From NCBI GenBank assembly GCA_001792895.1, contig MARA01000053.1:184853-248852 (forward strand): a stretch of DNA of 64,000 nt, given 5' to 3'. Under the pieces are notes generated by a model. It had not been told where the DNA came from. It ran no database searches and worked only from the letters and a program-made list of their open reading frames with translations. The first letter of the stretch is position 1. The number at the start of each line of letters is the position of its first letter. The stretch comes from Lentinus brumalis. Taxonomy: Eukaryota; Basidiomycota; Agaricomycetes; Polyporales; Polyporaceae. A program made the position numbers and the translations under genes. Shown here one piece after another: positions 51,201 to 62,827 of this stretch.

Positions 51201-54200
51201 GTGCCAAGAGATAGGGCACGAAGGGTGAATACATACTTCGAGCGGTCGCCCGCTCGGCCGCGGAGTTACACTGTGAACAGCTGTGCTAACACCTCTCCCT
51301 GCAGCTCATGTTCATGCTCGATCCGCTCCACGGCGGCAATCCCCATAACCTCCTCGGTGACCAAATCAACGCCCTCCTGTCAGATGCGACACTTTTCCGA
51401 CAAGTCCCTGGTGTCTCAGTCTGGGTAAGTCTGATCGGATACCTTCTGCACGCTCACAGTTCATACACTGACGGCCCAACAGTGGTGGTCGTTTGTGCTC
51501 CGCGAGCACATCAAGCTTACCGACATAGGCCGCATGGTCCACGCAATGGCAACAACTGGCTCCGATGCCCTGCGTGGTACTCGGCGGTTCATCTTCGAGA
51601 AGATCGGCAAAGCTGTGTGGGGGAAGGGCGGCGTCAACGCGAAGTTGTCCCCCTTCGGCGCATTCATCGACTTCAACTCGGAGGACGATCCGTGGAAGCC
51701 GACCTGCGAGGCGTACTACAGGCGATGAAGGAGGCTCTGACCGTCATGCGGAAGGACGCAGATGCGGAGAACGGGGGGTTCACTACATCCCAGCTCGACA
51801 AGCTGCCCGCGCTCCGCATGCTCGTAACCACGTCCGCTCCCGAGTTCCGATCGTTCGTGGCGAAGAAGGCAAACAGCGCCGGAGAGGACAAGGCGTTGAA
51901 GGCTCTGAGCGTCGAGCTTCCGGTCAGGTGGGCGTACCAGCTTGAGCACGTCGCGCCATTCTACGCCTCTCTGGCGTTCAAAAGCCTGCGGGCGGCCGCA
52001 GCGAAACACCTGAGCGCGATTGGTGCATTCGAGTCCATCGGGCGCGAGGGGCGGCGCGTCAGTGTCTGGAAGTACTGGGACGCTGAGCTCGGGAAAGTGT
52101 ACGAGACCCAAGCGTCGCCGCTGCCTGTCTCGGTGGATGTGCTCGACCTCGACCTCGACACATTCCTCGAGTCCGCCACCATGCGGGCTACGTTCTCCGC
52201 GGAGATCTCGACCATCATCAAGACCGTCAGGTCGTCCAAGGTCGCGCATTTCGGCCCCACCGCTGCCAAGAAACAGGTGGTCCTCGACCGCGAGGTGCTC
52301 ACCTCTTTCGAAGACTTGATCAAGGTGAGTGCGGCGTCTGGATGTACTATGCTTTGTACTCACTGCGCATCGCGTGCTTTCAGACACTCTGGACGAACGC
52401 GAACCGGCAGGTGGCCCGCGCAAGCGGGACAACGGCTCCGTACGTCGAGCCGTCTGGACGGCGGGACCATTTCTACGAGGAGTTCCCGACTATGGCGGCG
52501 AAGGCGGACAGCTCCGCGTACCCGTCGCTCAATTATATGCAGATCCAAGCCGAGAGGACCGCGCGGTCGCGGAAGGAGATGGACCGGTACGAGGGCGCAT
52601 TGGAGAGGCTTGGTTATCCCAAGCCGCAGCTCTTGGGCCCGTACAAGGACACGGACATTCTCCCGCAAGACCTCGTCGGCTGGAACGGGCCCGTGGGGGC
52701 GATGAAGCTCGATGCGGCCAGCGTTCCTGCGCGCGCACTCGCGGCGGCGGCGCTCGCGAAGGAGGAACATCGTTCGGACGTCGAGGATGTCGAAATGGAG
52801 ATGGGCGGACCCAGCGGTGCGAGCACGGCGACTCACGGAGAGCCCACCGACCCGGCCGATCGGGAGTCTGACAACCAGAGCGCGTCCGAGGGCGCTGACA
52901 AGGACAAGGACGAGGGCGACGATGAGGAGGACGACGACGACGACGACGACGCGGACGACGACGCGGACGCGGACGACGACGGGGACGACGACGAGGACGG
53001 GGATGGGGACGAGGACGAGGGCGATGAGAACGGCGAAGACCAGCTCCAATCAAGCAGCGACGAGCCTCCTCAGGGCAATCACGGCAAGAACGACCAGTCG
53101 GCTCACGGCGAGGACCTCGACGCAGAGGGGGAGGATGCCGATGAAGAGAAGCTCTGGGCCTCTGTCGGTCCCATCACGCTCGATGAGCCCAGCGGTGAGC
53201 ACACCGACGAGGTTTCCACCGCCCCGGCAACGCAGAGTGCCTCGGAGCACGCCACGGACGAAGCGAAGTCCGTTCCCCCTGAGGAGGCTCAGCCTGACGA
53301 GGATGTCCCTCGCGAGCGGTCGCCCGCTCGCGACGCTATGGAGGTCGATGACAAGGGTCCTTCCGAGCCCGAAGACGGCCCCCCTACCTCTGAGGTCCCC
53401 GACGACAACGGCGACGATGCGGAGGACGACGCGCCGCAGCCTTTGCGACGTCTCAAGAAGCACGGGAGGACCGACCGCATGGTGGACCTCGACGACGATG
53501 CTGAGCAGGGCGTTGAGGACCTCGCTCATAGTGAGTTCTCTCATATTGTCTTACGCAAATGACAGGTGAAGACGCAGCAAATGTATTCTCGGAGCGGTCG
53601 ACCGCTCAAGAGGGGATCGCAGCCGCACGTCAGAACGAGCGGTCGACCGCTCGCATGGTCCCCTTCTGGTGGATGCAATCCCGACATTGCCTTCGAGCGG
53701 TCGACCGCTCAACATGACGTGCGGCCGCTAAGATGCTCGCGAGCGGTCGACCGCTCAGACGGTACCTGCCGCTGCGAGCTAGCGAGCGGTCGACCGCTCG
53801 CGAGCATCCTCACCCACGATCCACTACCTGTTGTCCGACAATGGATGCTCGTGAGCGGTCGACCGCTCAGACGGTATCTGCCGCTGCGAGCTAGCGAGCG
53901 GTCGACCGCTCAGACGGTATCTGCCGCTGCGAGCTAGCGAGCGGTCGTCCGCTCGCGAGCATGATCCGCTACCTTCTGTCCGACAGCTGATGCTCGCGAG
54001 CGGTCGACCGCTCGAACACATCCTCACCCACGCTCCACTACCTTCTGTCCGACATTGAAGCTCACGCAATGATTGTACAGACGTCAGTTCCATGGTGGTC
54101 ACCCCGCCGGTCTCGCACGCTCAGAAGGACGACAACCAAGGCACCGCCCGCATTACTCGCAAGCGTGCCGCGACAAGTACAGCAGAGCCCGAAGATAAGG

Positions 54201-54361
54201 CGGTCAAGGTCCTGAAGAAGGACCTCAAGACTGGCTCTGGCGCGGCCAGCTCGACGCAGCCTGTCGCGGCGAGGACTCGTCAACGTCCTCAGCCCGGCGC
54301 GAAGTCCAAGGCAAATGCCGCGATGGTTAAGGACGACGACACTGACGCGATGATCGGTTGA
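48236..54361 (+). CDS. Large protein with ParB/sulfiredoxin-like box
   Basis: About 1,427 residues. Exons: 48236-48385, 48426-49077, 49461-49883, 49944-50612, 51305-51424, 51483-52324, 52384-53530 and 54081-54361. The N-terminus is a Lys/Ala-rich tail (MSTATKASKAGKKAKATKTQ). Residues about 100-270 read RALNKKAVSDLVHSFRGMGI, then HPMPVAVKVDW and VTVLGGQHRHAAVQGFKKQL. A helix of the type 'xLxxSFxxxGI', a 'P-x-V' strand and 'GxHRxxA' are the successive boxes of ParB/Srx-fold domains. The centre is helical. After residue 1000 come a long Asp/Glu run, DVPRERSPARDAMEVDD, and a basic tail (ARITRKRAATSTAEPEDK). Nuclear or DNA-bound action is inferred. Uncertainties: the 40-bp first intron, the phase at 49077/49461, and one base missing near 51683. 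Introns 49078-49460, 50613-51304 and 53531-54080 carry palindrome arrays. Confidence 0.7.
49105..49397. repeat. Palindrome array in an intron of the ParB-like gene
   Basis: Eight copies, mostly GAGCGGTCGACCGCTC and two GAGCGGTCGCCCGCTC, with irregular 15-45 bp spacing. They fill most of the 383-bp intron 49078-49460. Confidence 0.92.
50666..51255. repeat. 69-bp tandem array of paired palindromes in an intron
   Basis: About 17 copies of GAGCGGTCGCCCGCTC separated alternately by an 18-base word (ATGCCATGGACGTGCTCC) and a 19-base word (GGCCCTAGAGTTACGGTGC or a close form). The period is therefore 69 bp. Fills the 692-bp intron 50613-51304. Confidence 0.95.
53314..53329. repeat. Single palindrome inside an exon
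   Basis: GAGCGGTCGCCCGCTC, in the last long exon of the ParB-like gene, extended to TCGCGAGCGG...CCGCTCGCGA at 53310-53333 (24 bp). It is translated in frame as RERSPAR. It is the only copy I found inside a supported exon. Confidence 0.9.
53592..54013. repeat. Palindrome array in the last intron of the ParB-like gene
   Basis: Nine copies, nearly all GAGCGGTCGACCGCTC, in the 550-bp intron 53531-54080. The linkers repeat too (AGACGGTATCTGCCGCTGCG, AGCATCCTCACCCACG). Confidence 0.92.
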
Positions 54362-54816
54362 GTTCTTTGTCCCCGTCTCTCCTTCCGCGCTCCTGTGCCC
54401 GCCGGTCTGTTTGTCGTTCGCTGAATGTCGCGCTTCCTCATTGTACTTGTATCGCATATCCTTCCCTCCCTCCCGTCGCATAGTCCTGCCCATGTACCAC
54501 TCCTACTCGTTCCTGTATATCTCTCCTCGCCATAATTGAATGCAATTGTCTCTCGCCCTTTAAATGATGACTCATCTGAAATGACACACCCCCGATCGCA
54601 CAACCAAATAGCGTTCCCGCTGCTTGAACGTTTGAAGCCCTCTGATCCGCTCTTTCTAGCCTACCGCTGCCTTGGGGTCGCATAAATCATTGCTGCGTGG
54701 TCAAAAGTCGTCTGCGGTCCCCTCCCACCCTTACCCTAACTCCCCAACTTGTCGTCCCCTCCCTCCAGCATTCTATCTCCATCTCCCGCCGCTCGCGATA
54801 TCTCCTGCTGCTCGCG
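54362..54816. promoter_or_regulatory. Intergenic region between the two large genes
   Basis: The 3' flank of the ParB-like gene and the promoter of the next gene. C/T-rich near 54715-54790, with CCCTTACCCTAACTCCCC. No palindromes here. Confidence 0.5.
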
Positions 54817-57800
54817 ATGGACACCAACTTCGCCTTCTACGATGATCAACCGACGTTTTCTCAAGAGGAGCCGTCCTTCGAACAAGATGAACAGCCGGAA
54901 GAAGACGTAAAGTACGTGTCTGAGGGCATCTATCTATCTGGCCACTGTCCTGCTTTGCGCACTCCGTCCTCATCGTACCCCTCCCCCTCTCTCAATAGCG
55001 AACTCGACGAGCCCCTCGGCGCGGCGGCGTACACCGATGACGAGGAAGACGGGCCTCTCCGCGAGCCGTTCAACATCAGCTTCGTCCCGCCGACCATGGT
55101 GACCGAGGACAGTGTCTCGCAGGAGGAGGTCACCCGCGGCCATCTCGTCGCGGACGCTCACTTTGACGAGTTGGCGCAGAGGTATGTCGAGATGCCGACC
55201 AGAACCGTCCTCCTCTCCGATCTTGAGCGGAACTTCAACTCCCGCAACCAAGAGAGGGCTCTCTCGCTCCTGCAGCGCAAGAACCTTCTCAAGGTCGACA
55301 GCCGCTACTTGTACGCCGCCAATGATCCCAAGATCTACTGGAAGCTGAGCGAGGTGTGTACATGATGCTACCTCTGTTACCATCTCTGTGTCTCATCCCA
55401 CCCGTGCGTTCTCGCTCCCTGTGCCCTTTCTGGCGTGCAGGTGCGCTGGGACTGCGACATACGTGTCCCGAAGGAGCTCGGCTTCGGTGCTGTGTTGCCG
55501 CCAGTGGACAAACCGGACTGGTCGTTCACGATGCGCTTCGACCGCAGACATTGGACGTTCAAGGGCGACCGGCGCGTCTTTGGTTTCCTGCCCGACCACC
55601 GGATGTTATACATTGGCCAGGCTCCGATGCAGGCTGATGTGTTCATCGCGCTCATGCCTGTCGACGCCTTTGCCGCAGACCCGGAGCCCGTCCGCCACAC
55701 GCGCGTGCCCACGACGATGAGTTCTGTTGTGGCACGCATTACCATCTCCATGATCACCTACATGCTCGTCAAGGCTGGCTATGGTACGGTATACATGACG
55801 GAAGAGTATCCCGACGTCGCGAAGGAGTATGAATGGCGGTTGCAAACCAACATCTTGTGAGTCCTGCCATTTCCCGCATGTGGTCTTGCCCATGTCGTTG
55901 CGACGCCCGCCCATTGCTACCGCGCACAATCAGAGGCAGGCGCGTGTCTTGACTCTCGTCGCTCACCCTAACCCTTGGGTAACCACAAGGGATATTGACG
56001 ATGAGCGGTCGCCCGCTCCGGACGATACATCCCAAATTGTGAGCGTACGACCGCTCACCGTGACCCTTGGATGATAGCAAGCGCATGGATGAGCGGTCGC
56101 CCGCTCCGGACAACGTGTCGCTCTGAGCGGTCGCCCGCTCCGGACGATGTCCTCTGAGCGTCGCCGCTCACCGTGACCCTTGGATGATAGCAAGCGCATG
56201 GATGAGCGGTCGCCCGCTCCGGACAACGTGTCGCTCTGAGCGGTCGCCCGCTCCGAACGACACATCCCACTATTGTGAGCGTACGACCGCTCACCGTGAC
56301 CCTGGGATCACAGCAAGCGCATGGATCAGTGTCGCTCTGAGCGGTCGCCCGCTCCAGACGACATATCACCATGAGCGTGCGACAGGTCGCCAGACGACAC
56401 CGCATAAGCGGTTGCCCGCTCCAGATGGATTGTCGAGTACTAATAGCGGCTGACCCGTGGCAGAAGATGCCTTGTGAGCGGTCGCCCGCTCCTATTCTCC
56501 CCATTCCACATTTGTTGCACGTCATGTATGCTCACTCGTTTCGTCAGCGACAATCCCATCTGGCAGTTCACTACCGAGACTCTTCGGAACCTCGACCGTG
56601 CGATCAAGGAGCATTACGACGAATGGTGGCAGGGAGCACCGGACTCGTACAGAGTCCCAGAGTTCATCGACGCTGAGCCCGTTGCCATCCTCGCCAAGTA
56701 TGGCCAAAACATCAAAATCTGTGCCCCAGCTACCTTCGAGGCCGATCGCGATACTTGGAACGACATGATCGACTTCAACAACATCCTCCGCATTCACATG
56801 GCTTATGCTGTGCATACCCAGTGCGTGTTAACACCTGCATCTCATACATATGCTCTCATATCAATTGCACCACACGCATCCTGACTGTAGGGCTATTGAG
56901 GCAAGCGGCTTCGAGCCTATCGACCCCAGCGCATCCTCGATCGCTACACACATGTATACACGACCGCCGATCCGAACACGCGCGAGCTCATCGAGGACTT
57001 GGAAAACTACGACCTCCTCGACGGTGACGGTCGCGAGATCCCCATCTTCTCCGAGGACGGACTTCCAATCCTCCGCAGAGACAGGTTTCGCGACCCGGAC
57101 ACACCTCCCTGCGGCTTGCTCCAGGATCTCAACAAGGTCCTCCCCTCTTTCAAGAGTCCTCGATCATCCCGCTTCAGGACCCTGAGCTCGACGACGGGGA
57201 GAGGGATCTCCAGGACGAGGACTTCATCGCCGACATCCTTGGGGACCCGTCTGAGCCCATGACACCCATCTTCACCTACCCCCAGTTCTTCTCCAAGAAC
57301 ATCGGTCAGTGGCAGGCGGACGGATCATCAAGCCTCTCCTGCGTCCCTTGCGCCGTCTCGCCCGCGACATAGGCGTCACTGCGGACGGGCCCCTCTGCAT
57401 TGAGGGCTTCAAGTCCCAGGCATACAACAATGTCGCCCATCACGTCCGAGACAAGGCCCGCACTCACATCGCGCAGCGCGGGCCGCTCACTGGTGCTACC
57501 GCCGGTGCTTGGGCACGCGACGCCACCACCAAAAAGACCGCTCTCGATACGTTGGGCTATGCGTCTGCGCAGCTGCCCCATGAACGCCTCGCCCGCCAGA
57601 TGCGCACCGCTGAGGACCATGCCAACAAGAACGCCCTCCGCTTTGAGAACAACTTCATCTTCCACATCGCGCGCATCAAGCCTGAGTATCGTTCTGGCGG
57701 CGGTTTCTACGAGCACGTTCTCATGAAGCTCCGCAAGATCTTCTTCAGCCCTGAGGTCAACAACGCGCTCCGTTCCTCGACGGTAATCTTCAAACCAGCG

Positions 57801-60800
57801 GTACGACGCACCACTTACTTTTGATCTGCGTGGATGATGCTGACTGCGCGCGGCATCTCACAGGTCTACCCTCGCATCCTGGAGTGGACGACGTACCCAA
57901 TCACGACCCTCCTCGACCGAGTCTGGACATTGCGTGTCAAGCCAAACCTTATGAATCCTGCTGAGAACGGCCGTCCTGATCCTGTCTACGTCGAGCTCAC
58001 CTCTGTGGCCGAGCGCTGCCTCAATTTCGCGCACACAGGCGCAGCCAAGGTCCTCAATAGAAATCTGATGTGGCACATGTGGGTCACCCGCGGCATTCTC
58101 GACAATGGCTTTCCCGCGTTCTGGCCTGGTCTGGTCATCGGCGGCGAGACAAGAACCGCACCATTTGTCGAGCTCTCCCAGTGGCCGCTGGCCCCCGTCC
58201 GGAGTATATGCCGCTCGTGGTGTCGAAGCGCTCTCAGGAGCTCACATACGGTCTCCCGCACTTCTTGGTAAGTACTCATCTTTTGATTGTGGCCTGTCTT
58301 CGGTTTGGTGGGCGGAACCTCCGTGTGTAGTGCGCAGGGCGTTCAGAAGTGCTCGCGAGCGGCCGCCCGCTCGTACGCACGTCTTGTTGATGGTCTGCTC
58401 GTCGGTCATCTCACCGGCTGCGCTCGTGCGACGTATGCTTTCGAGCGGTCGCCCGCTCCCGAGACTCGATCTCTGCCATGCAACCTCCGTCCTTCATGCG
58501 CAGAGCCCTCAGAAGTGCTCGCGAGCGGCCGCCCGCTCGTACGCACGTCTTGTTGATGGTCTGCTCGTCGGTCATCTCACCGGCTGCGCTCGTGCGACGT
58601 ATGCTTTCGAGCGGTCGCCCGCTCCCGAGACTCGATCTCTGCCATGCAACCTCCGTGCATCGTGCGCAGAGCCCTCAGAGGTGCTCGCGAGCGGTCGCCC
58701 GCTCGTACGTGCGACTTGTTGATGGTCTGCTCGTCGGTCATCTCACCGGCTGCGCTCGTGCGACGTATGCTTTCGAGCGGTCGCCCGCTCCCGAGACTCG
58801 ATCTCTGCCATGCAACCTCCGTGCATCGTGCGCAGAGCCCTCAGAGGTGCTCGCGAGCGGTCGCCCGCTCGTACGTGCGACTTGTTGATGGTCTGCCCGT
58901 CGGTCATCTCACCGGCTGCGCTCGTGCGACGTATGCTTTCGAGCGGTCGCCCGCTCCCGAGACTCGATCTCTGCCATGCAACCTCCGCGCATCGTGCGCA
59001 GACCCCTCAGAAGTGCTCCGCGAGCGGCCGCCCGCTCGTACGCACGTCTTGTTGATGGTCTGCTCATATTGGACCAGACTCTTGATTCACTTCCGTGGCT
59101 ACATACCCTTCGCTGACCTCACAACGCCCTCAGATATATCTCACGGACTTCCGGCTTCGTCTGGCCAACGTCTCCCCCAAACCGCCAGGCACCTCCAGGT
59201 ATAACGCATCGATTCAGAGGCTCCTCATCACGGCCCAGATCGCCATGGACGCATACGAGGAGGATGTGCTCGCTCTCGTCAAGCGGCAGCTGTTCACAGA
59301 GATCGCCGATGCCTTGAAGGATCGCAACCATCCCGACCACGTCAGGGCTATTGAGCGCAAGAAGAACTGGGACGTGTGGCGCAAGTCTAATCATTGTCTC
59401 TCCTACGGTCCCGACCGGTCCACCCTCGAGCAAGTCATCCGCTTTTCCTCTGTCACTGTCGCAGACATTGGCCGCGGTCTGCAGAAGTCTTCCCGCGGCG
59501 AATGGTCCCTCGACCAGTTCGCAGACGAGATCATCAGTCAGACAAAGCTGCCGACGGCTCGCTCCTTCCGCGCACCCATCGACCCCGCTGGCACATTCGG
59601 CCCCGTCGCCTGCGCTTGCATTCAGCAAGCAAGGCTGATGCTCAGAGGAAGCAACGACAGGGACGTCCTGAAGGACTTCAAACGCGCCCTCGTTGCCGTC
59701 ATGCAGACCCGCCACGTCAATTTCATCCCGGACACCCTGCCTAACCCCAACGGCACAGGCGCCCCTCTGCGTACTCCCTCTATTCACGCATGGACCACCC
59801 TCGGCGCGACAAGCGCAACTCCCTCCATCGCCGTAAACCGTCTCCCGACCCAGGAGGCCCGCGCGGAGGCTGCCCTGGCCCAGTTCACCCGTCTCGTCGT
59901 CGACGCGGACCCTCGTGCTTCCTGGGACACCGTCTCCATCAAGATCTCCGAGTTCCCCAAGTACTTGGACCGCACCGTCCTTCCCCAGTCTTGGAACTGG
60001 GCCTCCGCTAAAGCAACCGGGATGATTCTCGAGACGTACGAGTGGGCGGACGAACGCATGCGCACCAATCTCCAGGATCCCCTGTGCTCGCTCGCCCTCA
60101 CTCTCGCATTTCTCCTCTCAAAGGTCCTCCCCAGAGTCGCTTGGGAAACCGAGAATTGCCCGGCCGGTCTCGACCGAGTCTCGACTGCCAATCCTCAGGG
60201 CTCCGTGACCTATTTCCGCATGGTCCCCTGGACACAGCGCGTTTACACGAACGACCACAAGGGCAGTAAATCCGAGGACCAATTCTTCACTATCGCCGCC
60301 ATCACTTTCCTCGCTTGGATGGACCCCAAGTCGCCTCTGCGCACCCACCTCCAAAACGGCGGGTCCATCGCGCAGTGGAACAAGAAACACGGTATGCCCG
60401 CATGTTGCCCAGCTCTACTGTTCTTGCCTCGTCTCACTCCGCTAATCCCGTTCAGGCCCCAAGTACCTTCACACCGTAAACCTCATCCGTCTCGGGATCG
60501 CCTACGGCAAGGGCGCTGCCATGTTCAAGTCACCTCGCCTCCACAGGGACTATCACATCTTTGATGTACCCGAGTTGCACGCGTGGAGCCGCGAGGTCCG
60601 AACAACGCTGCTCACAAAGCCCGACGGCCCGCACACAATCGTCACGAAGATCTTCGGGCACGACGTCGCGGAGATGTTGGCCGGCAGAGGTCACTTCGGA
60701 TCGCAGATGCAACGCGCCGCTAACACGGAGTACTCGCATCGTCTGCAAGCCGGTCCCTCATCATCAACCCGTCCCCGCGCCGGTAGTTGGAGCTCTGACG

Positions 60801-60904
60801 ATGACTCTCAACCCCTGCCTCTCAACGCCGCCGTTATGTGTAGACTCATGTGTCCCGCTCCGTTTTACAATGATAATCCACGCACTGCAATCCCCTCGCG
60901 TTGA
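54817..60904 (+). CDS. Very large unrecognised protein, eight exons
   Basis: About 1,390 residues, function unknown. Exons: 54817-54911, 54999-55353, 55441-55856, 56548-56820, 56891-57800, 57864-58267, 59134-60391 and 60456-60904. It starts MDTNFAFYDDQPTFSQEEPS with an acidic leader. Conserved-looking blocks are SLLQRKNLLKVDSRYLYAAN, KLSEVRWDCDIRVPKELGFG, WTFKGDRRVFGFLPDHRMLY, TSVAERCLNFAHTGAAKVLN and LTYGLPHFLIYLTDFRLRLA. KYLHTVNLIRLGIAYGKGAA and FGHDVAEMLAGRGHFGSQMQ follow. The composition is that of a folded globular protein, not a repeat translation. Introns 55857-56547 and 58268-59133 are swollen by palindrome arrays. One added base is needed near 56933, 57160, 57315 and 58195, two of them at runs of C. 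Same strand and similar intron features as the ParB-like gene upstream suggest they belong together. Confidence 0.65.
56002..56492. repeat. Palindrome array in an intron, partly decayed
   Basis: About seven GAGCGGTCGCCCGCTC plus decayed relatives (GAGCGTACGACCGCTC twice, GAGCGTCGCCGCTC). Linkers repeat CCGTGACCCTTGGATGATAG with CAAGCGCATGGA. Lies in the 691-bp intron 55857-56547. Confidence 0.9.
58351..59041. repeat. 166-bp tandem array with two palindromes per unit
   Basis: Starts recur at about 58351, 58517, 58683, 58849 and 59015, a period of 166 bp. Each unit has GAGCGG(C/T)CGCCCGCTC and, some 85 bases later, GAGCGGTCGCCCGCTC. It fills the 866-bp intron 58268-59133. Confidence 0.95.
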
Positions 60905-61463
60905 ACCATTCGTGCGTATGAGCGGTCGGCCGCTCAGACCCTCAGTTGCGTGTATTGCTGTGAGAATAATCCAACAGATCCAGTGCAATCCGGCGTGTTG
61001 CACATGCGCACAGGTTCCCTGTTCAAAGCGGTCGTACCAGCGCAACAGTGTCATCTCAGCGGTCGACCGCTCAGAATATACTTCTTACGTTAATGACAAC
61101 CCGTCCACCACCAAATTCACTTACAGTGTCCTGGGAATGTCATGTCTGAGCGGTCGGCCGCTCGGAACGCCATTCATTTGTCGTCGCTGCCTGCAGGAGA
61201 TGTATCTCCGCCCGCCCGCGATGCACGTATAACACCGGTAGTAACAGTCGCCACTGTCCCGCTCGACCGCCTGATACTGACATGCCCTCATTCCATCTCC
61301 CGCCCACCGCCGCCTCTCACACAGTGATGCGTCACCCGTCACCGCGAGTGTCATCTCACGTGGTTTTGTTGAGCGCAACCAAGTCTCACGCAGAGCGCCC
61401 GCCTATGTTCGCCTTCTCTCTTCCCTCCACCCTGTCATCCCTCTATCGCCTCCCCACACCGCA
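60905..61463. promoter_or_regulatory. Intergenic region with three palindromes
   Basis: Contains GAGCGGTCGGCCGCTC at about 60919 and 61147 and AGCGGTCGACCGCTC at about 61058. The last 150 bases before the ATG at 61464 are C/T-rich promoter-like sequence. Confidence 0.6.
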
Positions 61464-62761
61464 ATGAGCTTCCCCTCGCCCCGCCACCACGCCGGCCATC
61501 ACGAGGTCCCTGCAGACATCGCAGGTGCTCCCCGAGCTGACAAGATCGCGACGGCGGTGCAACAGGACACCGTCGAACGTCGGTACCCTCCCCTATCTCT
61601 TCCTCATGTCGCAACTAATCAACCCTTTACCTTCAGATCCGGCAGGTTTCGTGCTGCGCCCGCGCATGATGTCCGTAACTACACCTGCCAGTCTCACCGC
61701 TCTATGTCCCTTACATTTTATTGCAGCGTCCGGTGTACCCATCACGTTCACAGCCGCAGCACTCATCATGCGCTCGCCTTCTTGGGCGAAATAGTCGCTG
61801 TCAAGCTCAGCAATACTCTCCACGAGGTACGCTGCCTCCACAGTTACGCCTCCGGTGCCGCTTGTGCTCACCCTGTTCACAACTGCAGCCAATCGCCGAG
61901 CTCTCACTCTTGTACACCCGCCAGGACCTCGACACTGAGGTCCTCGCGCCCTCCACCGTCGACAACGGCACAGCCGTCGCAATCCACGGCCAGTACCAGG
62001 TCGTCCGCAGCTCCAGCAAGATCCATGTGTACGCAGCCCAGATCACTGAGATCGTACAGGTCGTCCGCCTCGATCTTGCCCTTTTCGGCATGCCCTACAT
62101 TGCCACTGGCACGCTGTGGCTCCGGGAGGATGTCTCTGTCGATGTTGACCACCACATCTTCAGCGTCAAGCATGTAAGTTCCCGCACGCTTCTCCTCGCA
62201 GCTCGCCTCACTCTCTGACTCCTTGTCCTTCCAGGAACAAATGGTCAGCATATGTCGTCGCTCCTGTCGCCGTCAAAACCTCCTCGCCCTCGAGGAGGAC
62301 GTGCTCAGGTTCTGCGAGCTTTGCCGGAAGTGGTACCACATCGGCTGCGTGCCGCGTCTGCAGACCGTTGCCCACTACCGCACGCAGAACAACCCGTCTC
62401 TGCCCGCCTGGGTCACCTGGACACCCCCGCCAACGCAGAGCGTACTACGGGGCCCGATTTGGCGCCCCTTGTCACGCTGCCGATCCAACGCAACTACCCC
62501 GACCTCTTTCCTGCTCGCTCCGTCTCATTTGAGATGTTGCTCGGCCAAGTCCGGCAGGACATCCTCAACCCCCACTGGACATATCCAACCACCGCCGATG
62601 ACCAGGTCATATACATCCAAGCCCTCGTCCGACGGTTTACGGTTCCCGAGGAGCCGCTCGCTCGGTGGCACGCGCTCGACGACTTCATTAAGCTCATGAA
62701 GGTTCCTTTGACAGACCGATATCTCTACCGATGTCCCCGTAGCTCCGAGCATTTCATGTAG
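61464..62761 (+). CDS. Protein with possible BAH domain and PHD-like zinc motif
   Basis: The start MSFPSPRHHAGHHEVPADIA is taken from the ATG after a pyrimidine tract. Parts of the exon structure are clear (61889-62173 and 62235-62761); the region 61583-61888 holds two or three small exons I cannot fix. The middle reads FLGEIVAVKLSNTLHE, then LYTRQDLDTEVL, and GTLWLREDVSVDVDHHIFSV. That order of strands recalls a BAH domain (inference). Next comes FCELCRKWYHIGCV, a C-x2-C-x4-H-x2-C zinc knuckle of PHD type, preceded by CRRSC. The C-terminus ends LTDRYLYRCPRSSEHFM. Single bases seem missing near 61780 and at a C run near 62424. If correct, it is a chromatin-reader-like protein. Confidence 0.6.
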
Positions 62762-62827
62762 TTTTGTTTGTAATATATGTTCGACAAGCATGTAGAAGGC
62801 AGTATAATTCGTGATTGCGTCGTCTCG

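Noticed and set aside
50306..51228. Long frames through repeats with AVARSALELRCERSPAHAMD peptides
   Set aside because: They run from an exon straight into the 692-bp intron array; the intron has good splice sites and the exon on the other side continues the protein.
50666..51255. CRISPR array
   Set aside because: Regular palindromic repeats with 18/19-base linkers look similar, but the linkers are repeated rather than unique, the host is a eukaryote, and there are no cas genes.
52900..53050. Asp/Glu run as a microsatellite artefact
   Set aside because: It is a GAC/GAG-rich stretch but lies in a long exon with ordinary coding sequence on both sides; acidic runs are common in nuclear proteins.
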